Of a stretch of DNA of 64,000 nt, positions 47,836 through 64,000 are shown in pieces (the stretch's first letter is position 1; every line of letters begins with the position of its first letter). The stretch covers positions 1,666,711 through 1,730,710 of the forward strand of contig CANTUZ010000021.1 of the NCBI GenBank assembly GCA_947846985.1, read 5' to 3'. The notes below the pieces were generated by a model that worked only from the letters and a program-made list of their open reading frames with translations, was not told the origin of the DNA and did no database searches. Source of the stretch: Fratercula arctica (lineage: Eukaryota > Chordata > Aves > Charadriiformes > Alcidae). The position numbers were made by a program, and so were the translations under genes.

Positions 47836-47980
47836 CCGTCGCTCCAACCGCTTTCAAACGGCCCGCTGGGGCGCGCCCCCCGCCCCTGATTGGCCGTTCG
47901 CTAAACCGCCCCTCCCATTGGCTCGCCCACGCCACGTGCCCCGCCCGCCCCGCGCGGTGCCCCACGGGAGTTGTAGTCCC
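47836..47980 (-). promoter_or_regulatory. KIF18B: KIF18B promoter: two CCAAT boxes, CHR, ZNF143-like site
   Basis: Read on the minus strand toward the gene: a ZNF143/SBS-like 'actacaactccc' (47977-47966), CCAAT (47921-47917), a second CCAAT (47893-47889; 28 bp apart) and TTTGAA (47858-47853), a CHR core about 31 bp after the second CCAAT. A strong donor (GG|GTGAGC) follows, ending a non-coding exon 1 near 47836. The CCAAT/CHR spacing is the known NF-Y plus DREAM/MuvB arrangement of G2/M genes, which fits KIF18B. Confidence 0.8.
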
Positions 47981-49157
47981 GCCGTGCCCCGGCTGGCCGC
48001 CGTCTTTCCCTGCCATCCCCATCCCCAGTTGCCGCCGTGGCCGCCGGGCCCGGGCGGCCCGCTGAGGGCACGGGAACCGGCGGCCCGAGCGCTGCCTGGT
48101 GGAGAGAGCCCAGCCAAGGGCCGGGGGTCCGCTGAGGGGGCCGGGGTCCCCCCTGGTGCCAGCCTGGGTGGGTGAACACAGCCGTGCCAGGCCTTAATGG
48201 TGGCCTTCCCCTCACAGCTCATGGCTGACCGCCTCAACCCTAATGAACCCCCGCTGCCTGGCCGCTGCCTTGTCCCCCGTTAATTAGCGCTGAGAAACGA
48301 GCACTGGGGACTGGCCAGGGGATAAATGCCCACCCCCGCGCCCTGTCCCCAGGGCCACCCCCGCGTCCCCCATGGCTCCCATCCTCCCGCCCTGCCGCAG
48401 CTGCTCAGGAGGCGGCTGGTGGCCCCGGGCACCTGCTGTCACCTCTAATTGGGCCACATCCCGCCCGCGCCGAGGCAGTGGTGACGTGCCCGCATGCCAG
48501 AGGGTAGCCACGGCTCTGCCTGGCTACCACGTCCCCCTCCCCTTGCGCTGGGGACGCCATGTCCCTGAGGGGACACCCCCCCCCCATGGGCACTGGGGAC
48601 AGGGAGATGGCAGTGGTGGCCCACCCAGCGTCCCCACTGGAGGTGGCAGAGGGGGCGCCAGCCCTTGGGGACGGGGGAGCCCCTCGGCAACCCCCGGCTG
48701 GGCTGATTCGGGGAGCCAAGTGGGGTCGGTTTGAGGGAGGGGGGTGGTGGCCCCCCCAGGGCGGGGGACACCGGCTCTGCCCCACGCGGGGACACAGACA
48801 GCAGACAGGGAGAGGTCACAGCTCGGCTTTACCATGGAGTTGCCCCGGGGTCGGGCAGCAAGGGCGGCTCCCCCCCCCCCCGCCCCAGCTCAGCCCCCCG
48901 GGATGGGGCGGGATGGGGGGGGCACCCCTATAGACATCTGCGCATCCTGTACATATATACACGCCGGCGGGGACCCCCGGCATCGCCCCGGGAGCGGGGA
49001 GGCAGCGGGGGGCTGTGGGGGCAAGCGGGGGGCACAGCCAGGGGATGGGGGTGCAGTGGGGCAGCGCAGGGGGGTCCCCCAGTCCCCTGCGGCCCCCCCA
49101 ACCCCGAATTAGCAGCTGTGGAGTGAGCAAATGGGAAAGGGGGGGGTTGGAGCCCCA
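47981..49157. other. KIF18B-C1QL1 interval and C1QL1 3' flank
   Basis: GC-rich with short G runs. A TTAATTAGC core occurs near 48280-48290. Further coding exons or RNA genes were not recognised. No canonical AATAAA on the minus strand could be assigned to C1QL1 anywhere between its stop and KIF18B, so the C1QL1 3' end is unplaced. Confidence 0.45.
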
Positions 49158-49750
49158 TAGATAGGTTGGATCACCCTGGGGGGATGTCGTGGGGCTGGAC
49201 CACGGCAGAGGGATGCTGGGGGGCTGCACAGTAGCAGGGGGCTGCTGTGGGGCTGGGCGGTCATTGGGGGATGCTGTGGGGAGACACCATGGGGCTGGAT
49301 GGCTGCGGGGGGATGCTGTGGGACCAAACCGCAGCAGAGGGAAGCCGTGGGGCTGGGCAGTCGTTGAGGGATGCTCTGGGGAGACACTGTGGGGCTGGAC
49401 GGCTGTGGGGGATGCTGTGGGGCTGAACCATGGCAGAGGGAGGCCATGGGGCTGGGCAGTCATTGGGGGATGCTGTGGGGAAACGCTGTGGGGCTGGACG
49501 GCAGCAGGGGGACGCTGTGGGCCTGAGTGGTTGTTGGGGGATGCTGTGGGGCTGAGTGGTTGTTGGGGGATGCTGTGGGGAGATGCCGTGGGGCTGGATG
49601 GCTGCAGAGGGATGCTGTGGGGCTGAACCCTGGCAAAGAGATGCCGTGGGGCTGAATGGTCATTGTGGGCTGGTGTGGGGGGATGCCGTGGGGCTGGACG
49701 GCAGCAGAGGGATGCCGTGGGGCTGGAGTGCTGTGGGGCGATGCCGTGGG
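49158..49750. repeat. Minisatellite in the C1QL1 3'UTR region
   Basis: Short units of 'gggatgctgtggggctg' alternate with 'gacggctgcagggg' and 'cagtcattggg' segments. They form higher-order blocks of roughly 110-120 bp repeated about five times. The array starts within about 10 bp of the C1QL1 stop codon and therefore probably lies in its 3'UTR. Confidence 0.85.
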
Positions 49751-49757
49751 TCCAGGC

Positions 49758-56100
<6,343 letters not shown>

Positions 56101-57880
56101 CCACGGGGTCCGGAGCTCCGTCACCTCCGCGCCCAGGAGCCGGCAGCCACATCCCCGGAGCTGGGGACACCCCTGGGGCGCGTCACCCGTGTCCCCACGG
56201 GGGCAAACCCACGGGGACAGTCCCCAGGCCCCCCCCGCCTCACCTTCCCCTCCCATGGGGACCAGCGTCACACGCTTTGGGACACCCCAGGTGACACCCA
56301 CGTGGCCAAGCACCCGCCACCCAGGAGCACCCATCAGGTCACAGGACGGGATGCCACTGCCAGTGGCAAAGGCCACAGTGACAATGGGGCACCCGCAAGT
56401 GCCACCGCGGGGACGGCCGGGCCACGCGAAAGGGTGATGGCCACGCGAAAGAGCCGTCCCCGGGGGGCTGAGGACTGGCGGGCTTGTGACACAGGGACAC
56501 GCGGCTGCGCCCGCTCCGTCGCCTGCCATCTCCATCAGCCTCGGCGGGGACAGCAGGACGCGATGGCAAGTGACAGCTGCCGCGAGCGCCGGGGGTGAGC
56601 GAAGGACGCGGGCCTGGGGGGGATGACATGCAGCAGGGACGGGGACAGGGGGGACAACATGGGTGTAGAGGAGCCCAGGGCTGCTCAGTGCCACCAGACG
56701 AAGTGGTTTGGTGGCCTTGTGTGACCATACTGAGGTGGCATCAACCCCGGTGGCACCTATGGTGCCCATGGGGTCATTGTACCCCCCAAAAAGCCACCCC
56801 CGCCCTGGGGGTGTGTCCCCTTCCAGCCTCCCACCCATGCAGTGTCCCCAGGCCCCGGGGGACACCCAGGGGACAGACCCCAGCCCCCCCCAATCCAGAA
56901 GAGGGGGGGACCGATGGGACACTTGGCAGCCCATCGGTCACCCCCGCGTCCCCTCCCCAGCTCCCGCAGAGACTTTAATTTAATCAGCGTGCAAAAATCA
57001 ATTAGCTGGCTTCAAGGAGGCAATTATTTCTGGGGGCTTGATGAGGCTTGCGGGGGGGGGCAGATTATTTTGGGGTGGGGGTGCTGCCAGCCCCGTGTCC
57101 CCCCCTCAAGCTGTCACCGGCATGTCACCGGCTCCTTTCCTGGTTCCTTTCTCCATCGTTGTGTCGTGTCGTCCCACCCCCCTCCTCGTTATCTTTCTTT
57201 TTTAACGAGCACCTAAAAATACGCCTCGCCGAGGTCACGGGCTGTGTGAGTCACGGCCGTCACGGTTTCACGGTGGCCCGGGTGGGCAGGGGGCTCTGCA
57301 TGGGGACGGGGTGGCCACGGCGGGGACACTGGCAGGCCCCGGTTGCATCAGGGCACTCGTCTCATCTGGAGGGTGAGGGGACATCCCTGGTCCTGGCCAC
57401 TGCGTCCCCATGGCGGGGTCACAGCCCCAGGTCACCTCATGGCCACAGGCCATTGTGTTCCCCTTGGCATGGCCACCACCCTGGGACACTGTCCCAGTCC
57501 CAGGTCACCTCATGGCCACAGGCCATTGTTTCTCCATGCCGTGGCCACCACAGCCCCATCCCAGGCTACCTCACTACCACAGGCCACTGTGTCCCTATGG
57601 CATGGCCACCACCCCAGGCCACCACGGCCCCAGGCCATGTCCATCCAGCCTGGCTGCAGAGCCAGGACGGCTTCAATGCCACCCTGGGGCAGCAGCACCC
57701 TACGGATGGGGACAACACCCCAGGTGACCCTGGCTGGAGACCCCGGGGTGCTCCTTGTCCCTGTCCCCAGCCCCTGCATGGGGAGGGGGTGCAGTGCAGC
57801 CCCCCGGGGACGGCTCCACCCAGCCGGGGACGGGAACCGAGGGGCAGCCACCAAAGGGAGTGCAGGAGGGGAAAAGGGAC
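56101..57880. other. Intergenic DNA right of C1QL1
   Basis: GC-rich with no recognisable gene. One AT-richer island at 56965-57030 holds 'tttaatttaatcagc', 'atcaattagc' and 'gcaattatttc' cores, and another mixed stretch lies at 57185-57260. From 57340 to 57650 there are loose repeats of 'ggtcacctcatggccacagg'. Confidence 0.45.
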
Positions 57881-57884
57881 AACG

Positions 57885-58870
57885 CTGTGGCAGCAGTGGT
57901 GGCAGTTGGAGTAGCGGCAGCAGTGGCGGTGGTGGCAGTGGCAGCAGTAGCAGTAGTGACAGCAGTGGCGGCAGTGGCAGCAGTGGCGGCAGTGGCGGCA
58001 GTGGCAGTGATGGCTGCAGTGGCTGTGGTGGCAGTGATGGCAGCAGTGGCAGTGGTGCCTGTGGTGGCTGTGGTGGCAGCGGTGGCAGTGATGGCAGCAG
58101 TGGCAGTGACGGCTGTGGTGGCAGCAGTGGCAGCAGTGGCTGTGGTGGCAGTGATGTCTCTGTTGGCAGTGATGGCTGTGGTAGCAGCAGTGGCAGCAGT
58201 GGCAGTGATGGCAGTGTTGGCAGTGATGGCTGCCATGGCAGTGGTGGAAGCAGTGGCAGTGATGGCAGCAGTGGCAGCGGTGGCAGTGATGGCTGTGGTG
58301 GCAGTGATGGCTATGGCTATGGTGACAGCAGTGGCAGCAGTGGCAGTGATGGCTGCGGTGGCTGCAGTGGCAGTGGTGGCTGTGGTGGCAGTGATGGCAG
58401 CAGTGGCAGTGGTGGCAGTGGTGCCTGTGGTGGCAGCAGTGGCAGTGACAGCTCTGGTGGCAGCAGTGGCAGTGGTGGCAGTGATGGCTGCAGTGTCAGC
58501 AGTGGCAGTGATGGCAGCAGTGGCAGCGGTGGCAGCATTGGCAGTGATGGCTGCGGTAGCAGCGGTGGCTGTGGTGGCAGTGATGTCTGTGGTGGCAGTG
58601 GTGGCAGCGGTGGCAGTGATGGCAGTGATGTCTGTGGTGGCAGTGGTGGCAGCGGTGGCAGTGATGGCAGTGATGTCTGTGGTGGCAGTGATGTCTGTGG
58701 TGGCAGTGGTGGCAGCGGTGGCAGTGATGACAGTGATGGCTGTGGTGGCAGTGATGGCTGTGGTGGCAGCAGTGGCAATGATGGCTGTGGTGGCAGTGAT
58801 GGCAGCGGTGGCAGCGGTGGCAGTGATGGTTGCGGTGGCAGCGGTGGCTGCGGCGGTGGCTGCGGCGGCG
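57885..58870. repeat. Triplet-periodic (GGT/GGC/AGT) array
   Basis: Almost 1 kb of units such as 'ggtggcagtgatggc' and 'agcagtggcagtggt', with a strict 3-bp period and irregular 9-30 bp higher order. Because stops are absent, frames on both strands stay open and would read as Ser/Gly, Val/Ala, Thr/Ala, Leu/Pro or His/Cys repeats. The several equally open frames argue against coding. Confidence 0.92.
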
Positions 58871-59584
58871 GCTGTGCTCGACGCGGCTCCTCTGCAAAGG
58901 TTAAGCAAACAGCAGCTCTGGCAGAATCGATGCGCGGCCGAGCCCAGGGCTGTTTGCTCTGCCCGCGTGACGCGGGGAGGTGGGTGGGCGATGCCGAGGG
59001 GACGCTGGTGGCTGGGGGAGGACGGGGGGGGATGATCGATGCTCCGGGGGCACGGGTTCGGATGGGGGGGGTGACTGTACCCCCCCCTCCGCCCGCCGCT
59101 CGCTGGGGAGCTCATTAAGGAGGATTTGGGGCAAGTCGCGGGTGGCCGCGTGGGGACGGGGGCGTTGGCGGGGGTCGGGGCTGTGCCATGCCTCGGTTTC
59201 CCCCTCCCAGTGCTGCAGCCGGGCAGGCGGCGCTGGTGGCTCAGCACTAATTAGGACTCGGAGCCGTAAATAACTAACAACCCCGATGCTGACCCACACT
59301 AACGAGCTTGGGGAGGGAGCTGGCATTTGGAAGCCGATTTTGGTGCTGTCCCCCAAAATCACGCTGGGATGGGGCTCGGGATGGGGGCGTGGGAGGGGGA
59401 CACTCAGTGTGGGCAGTGAGGGCAGGGCTGGGCCCTTGGTCCCCCGGCCGGGGTGGGCAGGACACCCTGAGGCGGTGGGAGCCTGGGCTGCACAGGCTCG
59501 AGCAGAGCTGGGAAGATGGTGAGGTCTCCTGAGCTCCCATCTGGGGCTTCCTCTGTTGGTTCCCACCACCTTGGTGGCATCTGT

Positions 59585-60545
59585 TCATCTGTCCATCCTT
59601 CCTTCCATCCATCCATCCATCCATCCATCCATCCATCCATCCATCCATCCATCCATCCATCCTCCCATGCATCCATCCACACATCCATGCAGTCATCTGC
59701 ACATGGCTCTTTCTACCCATCCACGCTTCCATCCACATGTACATGCACCCACCCATGCATGCTGCTGTCCATCTCCACATCCATCTATCTCCACATCCGT
59801 CCACCTGTGCATCCGCACATCCATCTGCCCACACGTTCACCCATCCGTCCATCCATCCCAATGTGTCCATCCATCCCTCCCTCCCCACATGTCCGTGCAT
59901 CCATCCATGCATCCATGCATCCATCTATCCACCCATCCATCCGTCCGTCCATCCATCCCAATGTGTCCATCCATCCCTCCCTCCCCACATGTCCATGCAT
60001 CCATCCATGCATCCGTGCATCCATCTATCCACCCATCCCTCCCTCCCCACATGTCCATGCATCCATCCATGCATCCATCCCAATGTGTCCGTCCATCTGT
60101 CCGTCCATCCATCCATCCATCCATCCCTCCTTCCCTCCTTCCCTCCCTCCCTCCCCATGTGTCCATGCATCCATCCATGCATCCATCCATCCCTATGTGT
60201 CCATCCATCCACTCATCCATCCCTCTCCACGTGTCCATGCATCCATGCATCCATCCATCCATCCACCCATCCATCCATCCTTCCCTCCCAATGTGCCCAT
60301 CCATCCATCCATCCATCCATCCATCCATCCATCCATCCCTCCCTCCCTCCCCACGTGTCCATGCATCCATCCATGCATGCATCCATCTATCCCTATGTGT
60401 CCATCCATCCACTCATCCATCCCTCTCCACGTGTCCATGCATCCATGCATCCATGCATCCATGCATCCATCCATCCATCCATCCATCCATCCATCCCTCC
60501 CTCCCTCCCCACGTGTCCATGCATCCATCCATGCCTCCATTCATC
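59585..60545. repeat. (CCAT)n array with higher-order units
   Basis: About 960 bp of tetranucleotide CCAT/CATC repeat. After a pure start (59605-59660) it is arranged in larger units of about 90-130 bp marked by 'ccctccctccccac', then 'gtgtccatgcatccatcc' and 'caatgtgtccatcc'. About eight such blocks are visible. Ile/His/Pro/Ser and Met/Asp/Gly/Trp open frames are artefacts. Confidence 0.95.
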
Positions 60546-61074
60546 CAGGAGGGCAGGAGGACCAGGCTGGGACCACCCTGGTCCCAAGGAGTGACACCAC
60601 CCACCCCAGCCATGCAACATCCAGACATGTGTCACCTCCATCCCTGAGAAAGGACACCACGACTGCCTCGCTGGGAGGTGGAGATGATTAAAAGGAGGAA
60701 TTAACGAGGAGTTTTCCAGGCTGTGGATGCCCGGGGAGAGGTGGCACCAGCATGGGTCAGGGTGGGAGCAGGAGAAGACACCACGGACTGCCCCCGAGGT
60801 GAAGATGATGCCGCAGGAGCTGACACCTCTCAGTGCTGGGCTGGGCAGAAAACAGGCTCAAAGCCCCCAGGGCTGGAGGTGCCTCTGGCCAGGGACGGGC
60901 CTGGGAGGTGGCCAGCGCTGTGGTGAGCGTGTCAGGGCTCAGCGGGGAGGTGAGGGATGCAGGCACAGACACACAGAGGTGTCCCCACCCAACACCGCCC
61001 AGGAGATGAGGGACACGCAAGGACTCGAGGCTGCAGGGTGGAGGTGAGGGCAAGGCAGGTCCCAACACCCAGCT

Positions 61075-61685
61075 GGATGTGAGCTCCTGGTTGGCTGGTG
61101 GCCAGATGGCTAGCTGGCTGGTTGGATGCGTGGATGGCTCATTGGCTGGTTGCATGCTTGGCTAGAGAGTTGGCCGGTTGTCCATCTGGCTAGCCACACA
61201 GTTAGATGGCTGGTAGGTAGATGACTGGCCAATTGCTTGGCTGGCTGGCTGGTTTGAAGGCCAACTAGATGGCTGGTTGGCTAGCTAGCTGGTCAGTTGG
61301 CTGGCTGGCTGGTTAGTAGCTGACTGTCTAGCTGAAAGTGGCTAGCTGACTGGTTGGCTGGTTGGTAGATGGCTAGCCAGTTGTCTGGCCAGCTAGATGG
61401 CTAGGTGGTGGCCTGGATGACTCACTGGTTGGTTGGCTAGCTAGCCAGTTGTCTGGTTGATTACCTGGCTGGCTGGTTGGCTAGATGGCTGGTTGGCTGG
61501 CTGCTCAGTTGACCAACAGGCTAGCTGGCCACCAGGCCGGTTAGGTGACTAGTTGATCAACAGGCTGTTTGGCTAGCTGGCTGGTTGGGTGGCCAGTTGG
61601 CTGGTGGCTGGCCAGATGACCCAGGGGGCTTGCTGGCTGGCCAGTGGTGGGCTGATTAGCTAGCTGGCCGGCTGGGTTAGCTGGC
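61075..61685. repeat. Degenerate (GGCT/GGTT/AGCT) tetranucleotide array
   Basis: About 610 bp of tetranucleotide-derived sequence such as 'ggctggctggttggctagc', with frequent substitutions and small indels. No longer regular unit was seen. Confidence 0.92.
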
Positions 61686-62094
61686 CCTGGGGACGGGGAC
61701 GTGCCAGCAGGTCCCAGCCCAACGCCAGGCACCGTCCCTTGCCCAATGGCGGGGCCCAGCTGCAGGTGGGGGGGGCAAGGTGGGGGTGGCACATTCACCC
61801 CCCCGGCCCTGTCCCCGTCACGCTGGCTCTCATTACGGCCGCGGCGGGGCCCGCCACCCTCCCGCCACCCTCCCGCTGCGCGGCAATTAAGGGCTGCCAA
61901 CGCCGGGACTTAATTAGAGGCCGGCTGACGGGGCGGCTGGTGAGTGATGGCAAGTGGCTGCTCGCCCGGCAGCAGGATGCGGCCGCGGGGACGGGCTCAG
62001 GGACGCGTCCCCCCCCCAAGGGGGACGTGGGGTCGGGAGTAGCGGGGACCCGCTGTGCTGTCCCCAGGGTGACCCACGGCCGGTGGGGACCGGG

Positions 62095-62860
62095 TGTGAC
62101 ACGGCCAGGGGGTGCGCAGTGACACTGGGCGACAGCCCATGGGATGTGCGGGGGGGTGGCACTGGGGGGTATCCTGCACAGTGACGGTGTGTGACACCCC
62201 AGGCCATGGGGTGACGGTGACGCTGGGTGACATCCTGTGGGCCATGCAGTGACAGCGACACTGGGTGATACACTGCAGGACGGCAGTGACGGTGACATTG
62301 GGTGACACCCCGTGGGCCATGCAGTGACATAGCACTATGTGACATCCCATGCACCAGGCACTGACAGTGACTCTGTGTGACAACCCACGGGAGCTGCAGT
62401 GACACTGCGTGGCAACCGTCGGCCCCACGGTGACAGTGACACCCTGTGCACTGCACAGTGACAGTGACACCATGTGACACCCCAGGGAGCCACAGCGATG
62501 CTGTGCCACAGCGCAGGGCTGTGCAGCAGCAGCGTGTGACACAAGTGGGACTGGGCAGCCGCCGTGACACTGTGCGATGCCCCGGGGGCCGTGCAGTGAC
62601 AGTGACACCGTGCCACACCCCAGGGACCATGCAGGGATGGTGACACTGTGACACAGGGCCATGCAGTGACAGTGACACTGTGCCACACCCCAGGGACCAT
62701 GCAGGGACGGTGACACCGTGACACTGGGGTCCGTGCAGTGATGGTGACACTGTGCCAACACCCCAGGGATCCACACAGGGACAGTGACACCTGTGACACT
62801 GGGGGCCATGCAGTGACACTGGTGACACCGGTGCCATGTGGTGACACCACGCTCAGCGCC
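62095..62860. repeat. GTGACA minisatellite
   Basis: About 760 bp of tandem units of roughly 55-65 bp built from 'gtgacagtgacactgtg', 'acaccccagggacc' and 'atgcagtgac'. Copies in the right half (62580-62860) are most similar to one another. Confidence 0.9.
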
Positions 62861-63034
62861 CCCCTGCCTCTCCCCCAGGGGGGTCTGTCCCTCCTGGGTA
62901 CTGGGGTCCCCACCCAGCCCACCCTCGGGGACAGCCCCCACTGGGGAATGTCACCCTGTCCCTACACCCCCGTGGGGGGGGACCTGCCAGCTCCAGGATG
63001 TTTGCACCCCCCCACCTGCCCGGTGGCTGCTGGG

Positions 63035-63555
63035 GAGGGGGTGCACCAAGGGAAGCGGGGCACCAGGGTGGGGGTGCTCCGGGGAGGGGGTGCACTGAGG
63101 AGGGGGTGCTCCGGGTACAGGGTACACCAGGGTGGGGGTGCTCCGGGGAGGGGGTGCTCCAGGGAGGGGGTGCAGTGGGAAGGGGGTGCTCCAGGGAAGG
63201 GGTGCTCCGGGGAGGGGGTGCTTTGGGAATGGGGTGCACCAGTGAGGGAGTTCACTGGGATGGGGTGCACCCGGGAGAGGGTGCTCCAAGGAGGGGGGCT
63301 CTGGGGAGGGGGTGCAGCAGGAGGGGGTGCAGCGGGAGGGGATGCAGTGGGACGGGGTGCAGTGGGGGGGTGCAGCAGGAGGGGGTGCGGGGGGGTGCAG
63401 TGGGAGGGGGTGCAGTGGGGGGGTGCAATGGGGGGGTGCAGCAGGAGAGAGTGCAGTGGGACAGGGTGCAGTGGGGGGGTGCAGCGGGAGGGGGTGCAGT
63501 GGGGGGGTGCAGCGGGAGGGGGTGCAGTGGGGGGGTGCAGTGGGGGGGGTGGCTG
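63035..63555. repeat. G-rich minisatellite (GGGGGTGC units)
   Basis: About 520 bp of G-rich units of 14-18 bp such as 'gggagggggtgctcc' (left) and 'gggggtgcagtggga' (right, from about 63300). Runs of 4-7 G recur every unit, giving high G-quadruplex potential on the plus strand. Confidence 0.93.
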
Positions 63556-64000
63556 CCCATCCCGAGCCCCCCCCAGCCGCAGCGCCATTGATACCGCCGG
63601 CAATTTGCAGAGTTAAATATTTGGCTTGTGCGCGGTGCAGCTCCTGCTCCGGCAGCTCAAACAGCCCCCCCCCGGTGCCAGGAGACGGAGGGGCTGCGGC
63701 TGCTCCAGACGCTGCCCGGTCGATGGTGGGAGGTGCAGCGAGCTGGGGCGGCCTCAGCACCTGGGGGGACATGTGGGTGCCAGGGGACATGGCATAGCAC
63801 CCTCAGGCCTCTGCCGGCACCCACCTGGAGGCAGTGTGGGGGGCAGCATCCATGTCATGAGTGCAGGGGTCTTAGCCAGGGTGTCGTCCCCCGCCCCCAG
63901 CTGGACACGCGCTGCCCTTCAGGCCCCCTCCATGGCCATCGATTGAGCTGTCGATGCCACCCAGCAGCTTGTGGAGCGGAGCCATCTGTCACCGACAGGG
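63556..64000. other. Right-end sequence, no gene recognised
   Basis: The sequence becomes non-repetitive, with a small AT-richer patch at 63590-63620 ('caatttgcagagttaaatat'). I see no exon. In the conserved gene order DCAKD would be the next gene to the right, but none of it is recognisable here. Confidence 0.4.

Noticed and set aside
47205..48175. Pro/His/Ser-rich frames in three plus-strand frames
   Set aside because: Produced by the 41-bp minisatellite and the KIF18B promoter; three parallel frames of similar text cannot all be coding.
57343..59118. 591-codon plus-strand open frame with a long Ser/Gly repeat
   Set aside because: Opens because of a triplet-periodic repeat; several other frames on both strands are equally open, and there is no homology or splice context.
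59516..60691. Long Ile/His/Pro/Ser-rich frames and the antisense Met/Asp/Gly/Trp-rich frames
   Set aside because: Translations of a CCAT tetranucleotide array in every frame.

Overview
This is vertebrate nuclear DNA, most likely from a bird. Truncated CR1 retrotransposons with typical avian 3' ends are present. The gene order EFTUD2 - CCDC103 - FAM187A - GFAP - KIF18B - C1QL1 matches human 17q21.31 and its avian counterpart, which in chicken lies on a GC-rich microchromosome. All genes were built from the sequence by matching translated exons to known protein families and requiring GT/AG splice sites with consistent phase. No database search was run.

Layout. Positions 1-13046 hold the first 15 coding exons of EFTUD2 (minus strand, 3' half off the left edge) in fairly AT-rich introns. 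A CpG island at about 12.84-14.53 kb separates it head-to-head from CCDC103 (plus strand, 3 coding exons, 244 aa); the island contains a minisatellite and a CR1 lies in the next intron. The single-exon FAM187A (414 aa) follows at 21.5-22.8 kb. GFAP (minus, 9 exons, 437 aa, about 1.7 kb 3'UTR, TATA-type promoter) spans about 24.1-31.2 kb, with minisatellites in several introns and an alternating purine/pyrimidine array upstream. A 337-bp inverted duplication lies between GFAP and KIF18B. KIF18B (minus, 15 coding exons, 852 aa) spans 34.8-47.84 kb; its promoter has the CCAAT/CCAAT/CHR layout of late cell-cycle genes. C1QL1 (minus, 2 coding exons, 248 aa) spans 49.76-55.54 kb with a 5 kb intron rich in minisatellites. 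From 56 kb to the right edge I find no gene; five large tandem arrays fill most of it.

The genes do not form one pathway. They cover splicing (EFTUD2), ciliary dynein assembly (CCDC103), an Ig-like membrane protein (FAM187A), the astrocyte cytoskeleton (GFAP), mitotic microtubule control (KIF18B) and a secreted synaptic organiser (C1QL1). The main unusual features are non-coding: an exceptional density of GC-rich tandem repeats right of about 13 kb, a near-perfect inverted duplication upstream of GFAP, a microRNA-like foldback in a CCDC103 intron, and a few AT-rich islands with homeodomain-like cores that look like regulatory DNA. I saw nothing resembling a bacterial-type system or a new protein family.
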